Source of the DNA: Caulobacter sp. BP25
Lineage (GTDB): Bacteria > Pseudomonadota > Alphaproteobacteria > Caulobacterales > Caulobacteraceae
DNA length: 64,000 nt
Direction: 5' to 3'
Assembly (NCBI RefSeq): GCF_002737755.1
Contig: NZ_PEGH01000013.1
Location: forward strand, 1-64,000
The notes beneath the pieces are model-generated. The model was given only the letters and a program-made list of their open reading frames with translations, did not search any database and was not told where the DNA came from. A program made the translations under genes and the position numbers. Below, one piece after another: positions 25,777 to 34,636 of this stretch (its first letter is position 1; each line of letters starts with the position of its first letter).

Positions 25777-26628
25777 CTAGGCCTTGCGCCACAACGGCTC
25801 GAGCCGCGCGCCAGGATCGGTGAGCACATCCGGATGCCGTTCCTTCGTCGCTTCGATCCAAGCCGCCGGCAGGTCCTTTATGGCGACGCCCCAGGCGCCG
25901 GCGCCGTTGCCCATCAGGTGCCCGGGGGCGTCGCCCATCTTCAGCCACGGGCGCCAGTTGACGACGGAGCTATAGGCGTTGCGGCAGGTCACGCGTGAGG
26001 TCTTGTTCGACGCCAGTTCAGCGACGCTGGTCTGTAAGGTGACCAGCTCGCTGTAGTGCAGCGGCTTGGCCATCCCCGGAATCTGCGCTTCGGTCAGGAC
26101 CTCCTCGGTCCACCAAAGGTCAGGTCCGATGATCAGCGGCGACAAGGTGGCGTGACGGATCTGCAAGCCCGGGATCGCCGGCTCGGGCCGGATCACCAGA
26201 TCCTCGCCGATCACGACGCGCGCCGGCTTGGTGAAGGTGTGAGCGACGTCGACGGTCTCGCCCGTGTACGGGTTGGCCCAGCGGTCCATGACCTTGCCGG
26301 TCTCGAGATCGGTGAAATAGGCGACCTCGTAGGTGAAGCCTTCAAACCGACCGTCAGGCAGCTCGCGATACCGGACGAAGGTGGAAGCGGTCACCCCGTA
26401 GAGCGGGCGCACCTCGGCGCCGACCACGCCGTAGTAGCGGCCGCTGATGCAGCCGGCGACCAGCGATTGGTCCAGCGATCCGCGCAGGCGCATGAAGGCC
26501 CGCAGGCGCTTCTTGCCGTCGGACAGGTCGAGACTGGGCGCGGCCTGCGCCGACTGCACGGCCAGACCGGCGCCGGCGACAGCCGCGAAGCCCGTGACGA
26601 CCAGACCACGGCGGGTGCTGTCGATCAT
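25777..26628 (-). CDS. DUF1838 family protein, Tat-exported (copy 1)
   Basis: The 283-residue protein starts MIDSTRRGLVVTGFAAVAGA with a twin-Arg signal. The mature protein has the features I associate with DUF1838: GRYYGVVGAEVRPLYGVT, YEVAYFTDLETGKVMDRWANPYTGE, a tryptophan-rich tail (VNWRPWLKMGD) and GHLMGNGAG. The function of this family is not established. It overlaps the upstream beta-lactamase-fold gene by 4 bp and is followed by a Tat-exported hydrolase, so the three are probably co-translated and work in the periplasm. Confidence 0.85.
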   Translation of the reverse strand: MIDSTRRGLVVTGFAAVAGAGLAVQSAQAAPSLDLSDGKKRLRAFMRLRGSLDQSLVAGCISGRYYGVVGAEVRPLYGVTASTFVRYRELPDGRFEGFTYEVAYFTDLETGKVMDRWANPYTGETVDVAHTFTKPARVVIGEDLVIRPEPAIPGLQIRHATLSPLIIGPDLWWTEEVLTEAQIPGMAKPLHYSELVTLQTSVAELASNKTSRVTCRNAYSSVVNWRPWLKMGDAPGHLMGNGAGAWGVAIKDLPAAWIEATKERHPDVLTDPGARLEPLWRKA

Positions 26629-27872
26629 TTTGAAACTCCCGAGGAAGAAGCGCCGGCCTCAAGGCCGCGAAGGATGGTGTTGGGCAGGATCGCATTATCC
26701 CATTCGGGCGACGCGGGCGGGGTCTCACCCAAACGGAGCACGATCAGGCGACGGGATGGCGCGATGTAGACCACCTGGTTTGAATTGCCGTCGAACAGGA
26801 CGAGGTCCTTGGCGAGATAGGGTTCGCTGTGCAGCACTCGCGGTCCAGCGACGTCCAGCGCGCCGAAGCCGCGGCGCTGCGCATAGGGCTCGCCCAGATA
26901 GAGGCCCATGCCGACATGCGGGTTCTGCGGCGTGGCCGTCCGCATCTCGGTCACGAAGCCCTTGGGCAGCAGACGCTTACCGTTCCAGACGCCGTCGTCC
27001 ATGATCAGGATGGCCAGCCGCAGCCAGGTCTGGGCGGGCGTCATCATGCAGCAGCCCGCATGCGCCACGCCGCCGGGTCGGTTCAGCCAGACGCTCACGT
27101 CAGGCGCGCCGGTAGGCTGGAGCAGCTGCTGCGACAGGAAGGTCGAGAAACGCTGCTTTGCGGCGCGCTCTAGGACGATCGCCACCAGCTCGGCGTTGGC
27201 GTTGCTGTAGTCGAATCGCTCGCCGGGCTTGGCCACCAGGGGATATTCGGCGATCAGCACCTCTTCGTGCCGTGGGCTGAGATAAGCGCGGTTGAGGATG
27301 TGGTCGGCCGTTGGGGCGGGCCCTTGCGGCATCAGGCCGGTGCGCATGTCCAGCAAGTGCCGGATCAGGATCTTCGACCGATCGTCGCCCTTCCATTCGG
27401 GGATGAAGTCGGCGACGGGCTGGTCCAGCGACTTGATGTAGCCCAGCTGGATGGCGCGCCCCACCAGGACCACGCCCAGGGGCTTCGACAGCGATTTCGA
27501 GACCAGCGGCGTATCGGTCTTTGTCTCGCCGAAATAGGTCTCGCGCTCGATCGCGCCATCCCTCCAGACGATAAAGGCCGTCGAGCGGTTGGCGCGGGCG
27601 TAGGCTTCGGCTGCGTCCAGGGCCGGCGCCGCGATCTTAGGCGCCGTTGCGCGCGACGGAGGCGTCGAGCCGGTCTTGCCTGCGGCGCGTTCAGCCGGCG
27701 CATAGGTGGTCATGATACCGCCCTTCAGCTGGGCGAAGCGCGCCTCCAGAACGGCGCGATCTGCCTCGGCCGTCGGAACTTGCTCGCTCCAGGCGTTTCC
27801 AGCGCTCAACAGAGCAAAAGCCAGCGCGGCGACGATCCTTGATGCGGCCTGATTTCGCCCAGCGTTCTTCAT
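26625..27872 (-). CDS. Class C beta-lactamase-fold serine hydrolase, exported
   Basis: The 415-residue protein has an N-terminal signal (ALAFALLSAGNAWSEQ). It has the SxxK motif in SKSLSKPLG, the YxN motif as FDYSNANAEL and a C-terminal domain of the beta-lactamase/6-aminohexanoate-dimer hydrolase/EstB group. RATAPKIAAP marks a low-complexity linker before the domain. Members cleave amides or esters, for example nylon oligomers and simple esters, as well as lactams. It starts the minus-strand unit that continues into DUF1838 and the Tat hydrolase, opposite the second DUF1838 gene, with motif 2 site A between them. Confidence 0.87.
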   Translation of the reverse strand: MKNAGRNQAASRIVAALAFALLSAGNAWSEQVPTAEADRAVLEARFAQLKGGIMTTYAPAERAAGKTGSTPPSRATAPKIAAPALDAAEAYARANRSTAFIVWRDGAIERETYFGETKTDTPLVSKSLSKPLGVVLVGRAIQLGYIKSLDQPVADFIPEWKGDDRSKILIRHLLDMRTGLMPQGPAPTADHILNRAYLSPRHEEVLIAEYPLVAKPGERFDYSNANAELVAIVLERAAKQRFSTFLSQQLLQPTGAPDVSVWLNRPGGVAHAGCCMMTPAQTWLRLAILIMDDGVWNGKRLLPKGFVTEMRTATPQNPHVGMGLYLGEPYAQRRGFGALDVAGPRVLHSEPYLAKDLVLFDGNSNQVVYIAPSRRLIVLRLGETPPASPEWDNAILPNTILRGLEAGASSSGVSK

Positions 27873-27944
27873 GTGACTCGCCCTACTGAACCTGTCGGAG
27901 TCTAAGCTGAACTCGCGCGCGCCCGTGCCGCTCCGAGCCCCTTT

Positions 27945-27961
27945 TGTCCGTAGCGCGGATA
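27945..27961. promoter_or_regulatory. Motif 2 palindrome (site A)
   Basis: The site reads TGTCCG-TAGCG-CGGATA. It sits midway between divergent start codons at 27872 (72 bp) and 28032 (70 bp), which fits an activator serving both DUF1838 units. Confidence 0.6.
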
Positions 27962-28031
27962 CAAGGCGAGCATGGGTTGCATCGACAACGCTGGCCGTCC
28001 GATCGTGACCGTACAGTTTGAGGAGACGATC

Positions 28032-29048
28032 ATGCCCGCCAAAATGACTCGCCGCGAAGGACTTGGACTAGCGGGTCTGGCCGCCGCCGCGCTTTCGGTT
28101 TCAGCCACCAGCGCCAACGCCAAGCCGAAGATCGACTTCGTCACCAAGGTCGATTTCAAGGACCCCAAGTGGAACCGCGACACCTACGCCCGGATGGACG
28201 CCGACGTCGATCCGACCAAGGAAAAGTGCGGTTGGATCCGCGGCACCGCCTTCGGCGTCCGCCCCAACGAACCAGTCCGCCCGCTGTTCGAGGTCGAGGG
28301 GTTCAGCTTCGTTCGCATCAAGCGCCTGGAAGACGGCAGCTGGCGACGGATGCTGCGCGAGATCGTCTTCTATCGCGACAGCAAGACCGGCGAGGTCCTC
28401 AAGACCTGGCACAACCCCTATACGAACGAAGACGTCCGGGTCGTGCCGATCGCCAACGACCCGTTCAACTTCACGATCAGCGAGTACCTGCCCGACCCGC
28501 CCTCGTACGGCGGCCTGCAGACCGCCAAGGCGCCCAAACGGCCTTACCTGCTGGACTGGACTGCGGGTCCGGAAGACACCCTGATCTGCCGCACCGGCAT
28601 CGACATGATGTATCCGAACGCGCTGCAGCCCGACAAATGGCCGCGCGAGTCCTCAGGTCCGATGAACCGCGTCTCCGAGCACTTCATCTACACGATCAAG
28701 CGCAAGGACGCCGAGAACCCCCACCTGACCCACATTCCGCATGTCGGCGCGTGGTCGCGTATCACGCCGTGGCTGCCCTGGATGCTGATGGGCCAGGCCG
28801 AGGGTCACGTCTCATACTTCACGACCTTCGGGACCCTGCCCGGCGGCGTGAAGGACCTTAAGCCGGACCTGGTCGAGGCCGCCCGCGCGGTTGACCCGAA
28901 GTTCCTCAGCGCCCCGACCGAGGACTATGGCCCGTCGCTGTCGAGCCTTGAGAACTACGCCCGGCAACAGACGCCGGCGCCGGTTCCGCCGGGCTGGACG
29001 CCGCCGCAGCCACCGCCGGTCCCAACCTTTCCCAAGAAACCGGCCTGA
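28032..29048 (+). CDS. DUF1838 family protein, Tat-exported (copy 2)
   Basis: The 338-residue protein starts at ATG 28032, 5-6 bases after GAGGAG; the earlier in-frame ATG at 27972 would lengthen the signal. MPAKMTRREGLGLAGLAAAA is a Tat signal with a RR pair. The mature part aligns in outline with copy 1 (EIVFYRDSKTGEVLKTWHNPYTNED, GAWSRITPWLPWMLMGQAEGH) and adds a proline-rich C-terminus (PVPPGWTPPQPPPVP). The function is unknown. It precedes a Tat-exported hydrolase by 11 bp. Confidence 0.85.
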   Translation: MPAKMTRREGLGLAGLAAAALSVSATSANAKPKIDFVTKVDFKDPKWNRDTYARMDADVDPTKEKCGWIRGTAFGVRPNEPVRPLFEVEGFSFVRIKRLEDGSWRRMLREIVFYRDSKTGEVLKTWHNPYTNEDVRVVPIANDPFNFTISEYLPDPPSYGGLQTAKAPKRPYLLDWTAGPEDTLICRTGIDMMYPNALQPDKWPRESSGPMNRVSEHFIYTIKRKDAENPHLTHIPHVGAWSRITPWLPWMLMGQAEGHVSYFTTFGTLPGGVKDLKPDLVEAARAVDPKFLSAPTEDYGPSLSSLENYARQQTPAPVPPGWTPPQPPPVPTFPKKPA

Positions 29049-29059
29049 TCGGGACGCCG

Positions 29060-30013
29060 ATGGATCGCCGCACCCTCATCGCAACGTCCCTGGCCGCCCT
29101 AGCGGCCGGGACGGCGTCCGCCGCCGAACTGCCGCAGGAGGGCAAGCTCAGCGTCGCTCAACTGCGCGCCCGCTACATGACGCCGGCCGACAAGCTGGTG
29201 ACCCTGGGTGGCGTGGAGGTGCGCTATCGTGACGAAGGTCGCGGTCAGCCGATCCTTCTGCTTCACGGCTCGCAGAGCACGCTAGAAACCTGGGACGGGG
29301 TCGCCGAGGTCTTGAAGCGCCGCTATCGGGTCATCCGCTTCGACGTGCCGCCCATGGGCCTGTCGGGTTCGGTCAGCGAGGCCTCGAAGGCCACGCTGAC
29401 GGGCCCGGATGCTCTGATGATCGGCTTCCTGGATCACCTGAAGATCAAGCAGGTCATCGCTGTTGGCGTCTCTAGCGGCGGCACTATGGCCTACTATCTG
29501 GCGGCGGGGCATCCAGATCGCGTCAAAGCCATCGTGCTGTCCAACTGCCCGTCGGAGCCGCTTGATCGACTCGGCCTGGTTCCCCCGCCCGAGATCACTG
29601 CGGCCAACGCCCGGATCAAGGCCACGGGACTGCAGGACAAGGCCTGGTGGCGAACCTATCTGACTTGGCTTTACGGCGACCCCGCGCGGATCACCGACAA
29701 GAAGATCCAAGTCAGCTACGACATGGGTCGACGCGGCGCCGAACCCAACATGGTCCACCTGCTGGCCCTAGCCGGCAATGGCGAGGAGACGGCCAAGCGG
29801 CTCAAGGCTGTCAAGACGCCGACCTTGATCATCTGGGGCATGCGCGATCCGGTGCTGCCGCCGAAGGTGGGCACGGATCTGCGCGATCGCCTCACGAGCG
29901 TTATCCCCTCGATGGTCGCGCTCGACGACGTCGGTCACTATCCGCCCATCGAGGTTCCGGAACGCTTCGCGTCGATCGTCGAGACCTATCTGACGCAGGT
30001 CCTGCCGCGCTAA
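29060..30013 (+). CDS. Tat-exported alpha/beta hydrolase
   Basis: The 317-residue protein starts MDRRTLIATSLAALAAGTASA, a twin-Arg signal. The hydrolase domain has LLHGSQSTLETWDG, a GVSSGG elbow with a normal Ser nucleophile, and a C-terminal DDVGHYPPIEVPE with the catalytic His. It belongs to the haloalkane-dehalogenase/epoxide-hydrolase-like branch with a canonical serine triad, unlike the His-elbow proteins of the left half. Together with DUF1838 copy 2 it mirrors the 24911-26628 pair, probably the product of an old duplication. Confidence 0.87.
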   Translation: MDRRTLIATSLAALAAGTASAAELPQEGKLSVAQLRARYMTPADKLVTLGGVEVRYRDEGRGQPILLLHGSQSTLETWDGVAEVLKRRYRVIRFDVPPMGLSGSVSEASKATLTGPDALMIGFLDHLKIKQVIAVGVSSGGTMAYYLAAGHPDRVKAIVLSNCPSEPLDRLGLVPPPEITAANARIKATGLQDKAWWRTYLTWLYGDPARITDKKIQVSYDMGRRGAEPNMVHLLALAGNGEETAKRLKAVKTPTLIIWGMRDPVLPPKVGTDLRDRLTSVIPSMVALDDVGHYPPIEVPERFASIVETYLTQVLPR

Positions 30014-30029
30014 AACGCGACGAGCTCTG

Positions 30030-30065
30030 AACGCGCGGCCGCCCTTGGCGTCCGCGCGTTTTCAT
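30030..30065 (+). terminator. Rho-independent terminator
   Basis: ACGCGCGG-C-CGCC pairs with GGCG-T-CCGCGCGT around CTT, followed by TTTTCATTT, 17 bp past the hydrolase stop. Confidence 0.8.
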
Positions 30066-30213
30066 TTGCAGAAGAGACGGCGCGAGCGCTTCCACCCACG
30101 CATCCGGAGCGTGCGGGGCTTCGACCTCAGGGTGCGAAGTGCGTAAGGTTTGATGCGAATTTCGACCCAAATGGCCCATGAATAGACCAATTGAAGTCGG
30201 GTCGGGGTGGCGT

Positions 30214-30230
30214 TTCTCGCACGTCGGATA
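30214..30230. promoter_or_regulatory. Motif 2 palindrome (site B)
   Basis: The site reads TTCTCG-CACGT-CGGATA, 113 bp upstream of the TonB receptor start at 30343. The right half is exact; the left half has two mismatches. Confidence 0.5.
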
Positions 30231-30342
30231 AAAGCGATCTGCCGCCGCATCCGATACCGTTGGTTTCTGCAGCATACCCCTGTCGCCCACGAATGAGGCG
30301 CGCCAAACGATGGTCGGAAAACAGCAATTGGGGGATTTCGCT

Positions 30343-32898
30343 ATGAACACGAAACGGATCACCAGAAGCGCTAAAGCGCTCTTGATCACCAGCGCGGCCC
30401 TGGCCGTCGGCGTTCCGTCGCTCGCCCTGGCGCAGAGCGCCGCGCCCAGCGGCGCCGTCGAAATCGGCGAAATCGTCGTCACAGCGCGGAAGCGCGCCGA
30501 AGACGTCCAGACGGTGCCGATCTCGATCAGCGCCCTCTCGGCCAAGGATCTGGAAGCCCGCAACATCAGCAACCTGGCGGACCTGTCGAACAGCACGCCC
30601 GGCGTGGCGATCACGTCGATCACCGGCGGCACCACCCTGCTGATCTATCTGCGCGGCCTCGCCCCGGCCAATACCGCCAACGACCTCAACGTCGACGGCA
30701 ACGTCGGTGTGTTCATTGACGGCATCTACCAGACCAGCCGCAACACGCTGGACGTGATCTCCGTCCTTGACCCCGGCCAGATCGAAATCGCCAAGGGCCC
30801 GCAGAGCGCGCTCTACGGTCGGTCGACCTTCGCCGGCGCGATGGGCATCACGACCAAAGGCCCCAGCCACGACCTGTCGGGCGCCTTCTCGGCCACCGCC
30901 GGCGTCGACAAGGACTTCCGCGTGAAGGGCACTGTGTCGGGCCCGGTCGCCGAGAACCTGTACGGTCGCCTGTCGGCCGGCTATGCGACCTATGACGGCT
31001 TCGGCAAGAACGCCGCCACCAGCGACAAGCTGGGCGGCTTCGACAAGAAGGCCATCGCCGGCTCGCTCGAATGGGCGCCGACCGACACCTTCACGGCCAA
31101 GCTGTCGGGCTTCTACACCAAGTCGGCGGTCGAGGCCTCGCCTAGCTCCGTGCTAGCGCTCGGCAAGTTCAACTGCGGCACCACGAACGCCTCCACCGGC
31201 CTGCCCACGCTGTACTGCGGCGAGGTGACCACGCCCAAGACCAGCGACATGTCGACCGACATCCCCGACACGCGCTCCAAGAACGCCCAAGTCGCCCTGG
31301 ATATGAAGTGGGACCTGGGTTGGGCCTCGTTCGTCAGCGTCAGCGGCGTGACCGCTTCGCAAAACCAGGCCTATTCGGACTACGACGTCACCAGCGGCGG
31401 CGTGCAGTTCGGCGTCTGCACTCTCGGCGCCGGATGCCTGGCGAACGGCGCCTACACGCGTCTGGCCAAGTCCAATCTCTATGTCGCCTCGCGTGAGAAG
31501 GTGCGCACGGTCAGCCAGGAGTTCCGCCTGCAATCGCCGGACTCCTCGAAGCTGAAGTGGATGTTCGGCGGCTACTACTTCAACTCAATGATCCCGCTGG
31601 CGGCAGGCGGTCTCGGCGCCGACAGCACCGGCCTGGCGGCCAATGAGCGCTACGTGACGGTCACGCAGGTCGGAACGCCCGCCGCGACCGGCGTCGGCGC
31701 GTACGACTTCACCGCCAACCTGTTCCTAACGGGGGATGGTTCGGCCAATCAGCTGTTTGGCTCCTACACCAAGTCGGCGACCCGCACGAAGTCGCTGTTC
31801 GGTTCGGTCGGCTACGAGTTCGGCAAGCTGCGGGTGAACGCCGAAGCACGCTACAATATCGACCAAAAGCGGGCCCAGACGTTCTCGGTCACCAACGCGA
31901 CGTTCCAACCGAACATCTACAAGCCGATTGACGACGTGAACGTCCCAGCCGCCGGCGTCTTCCCGGTCGCCAGCACGCCCTATCGCAAGACCTACAAGAA
32001 CATCACGCCGCGCTTCAGCGTCGACTACCAGTTCACCCCGACGATCTTCGCCTACGCAACGGCGGCGAAGGGTATCCGCTCGGGCGGCTTCAACACGGCC
32101 AACGCGGTCAGCGCGACCGGCATCCTGGCCAGCGAGGTCTCGTACGACGAAGAGGAAAACTGGACCTATGAGGCCGGCTTCAAGAGCCGCCTGCTGGACC
32201 GTCGTCTGCTGCTGAACGCCTCGGTGTTCCACACCGACTGGAGCAACGCCCAGGTCTCCTCCTATACGGACAATCCCACGGCGGTGAATCCGGTCCGCAT
32301 CGTCCGCAACGCGGGCGACATCAAGGTCGACGGCTTCGAACTGCAGACCGACTTCCAGGCGACCGACGCGATCCAGATCGGCGGCAGCCTCACCTACTCG
32401 GATCCGAAGTTCCAGGATGGCGCCTACGACGCCTCGTCGATCACGCAATGCGTCACCGCGACGGGAACGGCGGCGACCGGCTGTAAGGTCACGACAATCA
32501 CGCTGGCCAACGGCGCCACCCGCGTCGTGCCGTCGATCGCCGGCAATCGTCCGCAGCGCGCGGTCAAGACGCAGTGGAACCTCCACGCGGTCGGCCGCTA
32601 CGACGTCTTCGACGGCTGGACCGCCGAAGGCCGCGTGGACGTCAACTACACCGGCTCGATGTACAACAATCTGCTGAACACGGTGAAAGTCGGTTCACGC
32701 ACCCTGACCAACGTCCGGCTCAGCCTGGCGAAGGACAACTACAACGTGGCGCTGTGGGCCAACAACCTGTTCGACGAGACCTACGTGACCAACTCGATCA
32801 ACCAGCCCCGCGCCGGTTTCCCGAGCGCCTACAGCATCCCGGAAATCTATCTGGGCGAAGGCCGACGCGTCGGCGTGACGATCTCGGCCACCTACTGA
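30343..32898 (+). CDS. TonB-dependent outer-membrane receptor (2)
   Basis: The 851-residue protein has a signal peptide (AALAVGVPSLALAQ), a plug opening with IGEIVVTARKRAEDVQTVPISIS and containing IEIAKGPQSALYGRSTFAG, and a barrel ending with GRRVGVTISATY. ATG 30343 follows GGGGGA at the right distance. It is the longest of the three receptors and carries cysteine pairs in two barrel loops (FNCGTTNASTGLPTLYCG; ITQCVTATGTAATGCK). It stands alone with a terminator downstream. Confidence 0.95.
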   Translation: MNTKRITRSAKALLITSAALAVGVPSLALAQSAAPSGAVEIGEIVVTARKRAEDVQTVPISISALSAKDLEARNISNLADLSNSTPGVAITSITGGTTLLIYLRGLAPANTANDLNVDGNVGVFIDGIYQTSRNTLDVISVLDPGQIEIAKGPQSALYGRSTFAGAMGITTKGPSHDLSGAFSATAGVDKDFRVKGTVSGPVAENLYGRLSAGYATYDGFGKNAATSDKLGGFDKKAIAGSLEWAPTDTFTAKLSGFYTKSAVEASPSSVLALGKFNCGTTNASTGLPTLYCGEVTTPKTSDMSTDIPDTRSKNAQVALDMKWDLGWASFVSVSGVTASQNQAYSDYDVTSGGVQFGVCTLGAGCLANGAYTRLAKSNLYVASREKVRTVSQEFRLQSPDSSKLKWMFGGYYFNSMIPLAAGGLGADSTGLAANERYVTVTQVGTPAATGVGAYDFTANLFLTGDGSANQLFGSYTKSATRTKSLFGSVGYEFGKLRVNAEARYNIDQKRAQTFSVTNATFQPNIYKPIDDVNVPAAGVFPVASTPYRKTYKNITPRFSVDYQFTPTIFAYATAAKGIRSGGFNTANAVSATGILASEVSYDEEENWTYEAGFKSRLLDRRLLLNASVFHTDWSNAQVSSYTDNPTAVNPVRIVRNAGDIKVDGFELQTDFQATDAIQIGGSLTYSDPKFQDGAYDASSITQCVTATGTAATGCKVTTITLANGATRVVPSIAGNRPQRAVKTQWNLHAVGRYDVFDGWTAEGRVDVNYTGSMYNNLLNTVKVGSRTLTNVRLSLAKDNYNVALWANNLFDETYVTNSINQPRAGFPSAYSIPEIYLGEGRRVGVTISATY

Positions 32899-32947
32899 TC
32901 ACTCCCCGACCGCCGTCGCTTCTCCCCGGAGCGAGGTGTCGTCAACT

Positions 32948-32988
32948 CCACGCCGTTCCGCTCAGCGGACGGCGTGGTTCTCTTTTTG
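32948..32988 (+). terminator. Rho-independent terminator
   Basis: CCACGCCGT-T-CCGC pairs with GCGG-ACGGCGTGG around TCA and ends in TTCTCTTTTT, past the TonB receptor stop. Confidence 0.85.
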
Positions 32989-32994
32989 CGCCGC

Positions 32995-33011
32995 TCTCCG
33001 ACGAGCGGATA
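32995..33011. promoter_or_regulatory. Motif 2 palindrome (site C)
   Basis: The site reads TCTCCG-ACGAG-CGGATA, 74 bp upstream of the amine oxidase start and directly after the terminator. Confidence 0.55.
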
Positions 33012-33085
33012 AAGACGATCCATGCCTCGCCTTGCGCGGCGGACTGTAATCTCTTCGGACCAGTATCAATCCCACGAGGCGTCCC

Positions 33086-34564
33086 ATGACCTTCACGCGC
33101 CGGCAAGCGATCCTTGGAGCCGCCATCGCCCAGCTGGGGGCCGCCGCCGCGCTGGCGCCGGCAGCGCAAGCCGCGCCCAAGGCAGCCAAACCCAAGGACG
33201 CCAAGTCTCCCGCGTCTTCGTCGGAGCCCGACGTCATCATCCTGGGTGCCGGCATCTCTGGCCTGGGCGCGGCGAGCCTGCTCGAGGAGCAAGGCGCAAA
33301 GGTTCTGATTCTGGAGGGCCGCCAGCGCGTCGGCGGCCGCATCTTCACCCTGCTGGACCAGCCGGGCACACCGGAAATGGGCTTCAACTCGATGGGCGCG
33401 GGCTATGGCCGCGGCATGGACATGGCCCGCCGCGCCGGCGTGGAGCTCTATGACGTCGCCCCGCGCTACATGAAGGATCCGCGCCAACAGTTCGTCCTGG
33501 GCGGCGTCACCCTAACCCGCGAGGAGTGGGCCGCTTCGCCCGGCAACCCCTTCCCGGCGGCGCTGAAGAGCATGATGCCCTGGGAAATAGCGCCGGTGCT
33601 GGTGTCCAAGAACAATCGCCTCAAGGACTGGGCCGACTGGATCGCGCCGGAAAGCGCGCCGCTGGACATCTCGATGCACCAGTTCCTGAGCCAGCAGGGG
33701 CTAAACGACGCCGCCATTCGCCTTGCGTTCGACAAGGCGCCCTACTACGGCCTGAACGGCCACCAGTCCTCGGCTCTTGTCTACGAATTCAACGACGGCT
33801 GGGGCAAGGCGCAGAGCGCCGCGGGGCCCGGCAGCTTCGCGGTCAAGGGTGGCAACCTGCTGCTTGCCCAGGGCCTGGCGTCCAAGCAGAAGGGCGACAT
33901 CCTGTTGGGTAAGGAGATCGTCTCTATCAGCAGCGGCCCCGACACCGCCGTTGTCACCTGCCGCGACGGCTCGACCTATCGCGCCAAGAAGGTGATCTGC
34001 TCTCTGCCGTTCTCAGTGCTGCGCAATATCAACTTCGAGCCCGGTTTCACCGGCGCCCAGGCCCAGGCGGTGGCCACCCTGCCCTACCAAGCCATCTCGA
34101 TCGCTTTCCTGACCGTGTCCGCGCCCTACTGGGAGAAGGACGGCCTGCCGCCGACCATGTGGACAGACGGCCTGCTAGGCCAGGTGCTGGCCCAACGCTA
34201 CGGCCCGACGCCGGACGAAGTGACGGGCCTCAGCGTCTTCGCCCGGGGCGAACTGGCTCTGACCTGGGACCGCATGGGCAAGGAGAACGCCCTGGCGATG
34301 ATCGTGTCGGAGCTGGAACGCCTGCGTCCGGCCGCCAAGGGCCTGGTGAAAGGCGCCTACTATCACAGCTGGGGCCTGGAGCCGTTCAACGGCGGCGACT
34401 GGGCCTACTTCAATCCGGGCCAGATCACGACCTTCGCGCGGCAGATGAGCACGCCGGTCGGACGCGTCCACTTCTGCGGCGAGCACACCGGCACGTCGAA
34501 CCGGGGCCTGGAGGCGGCGCTGGAGTCGGCCGAGCGCGTGGCGCTGGAGATCCTCTCGGCCTGA
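33086..34564 (+). CDS. Tat-exported flavin monoamine oxidase family protein
   Basis: The 492-residue protein begins MTFTRRQAILGAAIAQLGAA, a Tat signal, as expected for export of a folded flavoprotein. The FAD Rossmann motif IILGAGISGLGAASLLEEQG lies at about 51-70, followed by LEGRQRVGGRI. The C-terminal FAD contact is FCGEHTGTSNRGLEAALES. The family oxidises amines or amino acids with O2 or another acceptor. An alanine/proline/lysine-rich spacer follows the signal. The enzyme would act in the periplasm, near the DUF1838 proteins. Its substrate is unknown; a ring amine or pyrroline-type nitrogen is conceivable. Confidence 0.9.
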   Translation: MTFTRRQAILGAAIAQLGAAAALAPAAQAAPKAAKPKDAKSPASSSEPDVIILGAGISGLGAASLLEEQGAKVLILEGRQRVGGRIFTLLDQPGTPEMGFNSMGAGYGRGMDMARRAGVELYDVAPRYMKDPRQQFVLGGVTLTREEWAASPGNPFPAALKSMMPWEIAPVLVSKNNRLKDWADWIAPESAPLDISMHQFLSQQGLNDAAIRLAFDKAPYYGLNGHQSSALVYEFNDGWGKAQSAAGPGSFAVKGGNLLLAQGLASKQKGDILLGKEIVSISSGPDTAVVTCRDGSTYRAKKVICSLPFSVLRNINFEPGFTGAQAQAVATLPYQAISIAFLTVSAPYWEKDGLPPTMWTDGLLGQVLAQRYGPTPDEVTGLSVFARGELALTWDRMGKENALAMIVSELERLRPAAKGLVKGAYYHSWGLEPFNGGDWAYFNPGQITTFARQMSTPVGRVHFCGEHTGTSNRGLEAALESAERVALEILSA

Positions 34565-34588
34565 GCCCGACGCCAAGACAAAGCTAAA

Positions 34589-34620
34589 GGGGCGGCCCGC
34601 GAAGGCCGCCCCATTTTTTT
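34589..34620 (+). terminator. Rho-independent terminator
   Basis: GGGGCGGCC pairs with GGCCGCCCC around CGCGAA, followed by A and seven T. It ends the amine oxidase unit just before the converging amidase gene. Confidence 0.92.
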
Positions 34621-34636
34621 GGCCAGGATTCAAGGC

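Larger units (their letters stand above)
30014..30342. other. Intergenic region of 329 bp before TonB receptor 2
   Basis: The region has a terminator at its start, a motif 2 site at 30214-30230 and the receptor's Shine-Dalgarno (GGGGGA, 30329-30335). I see no other gene. Confidence 0.5.
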
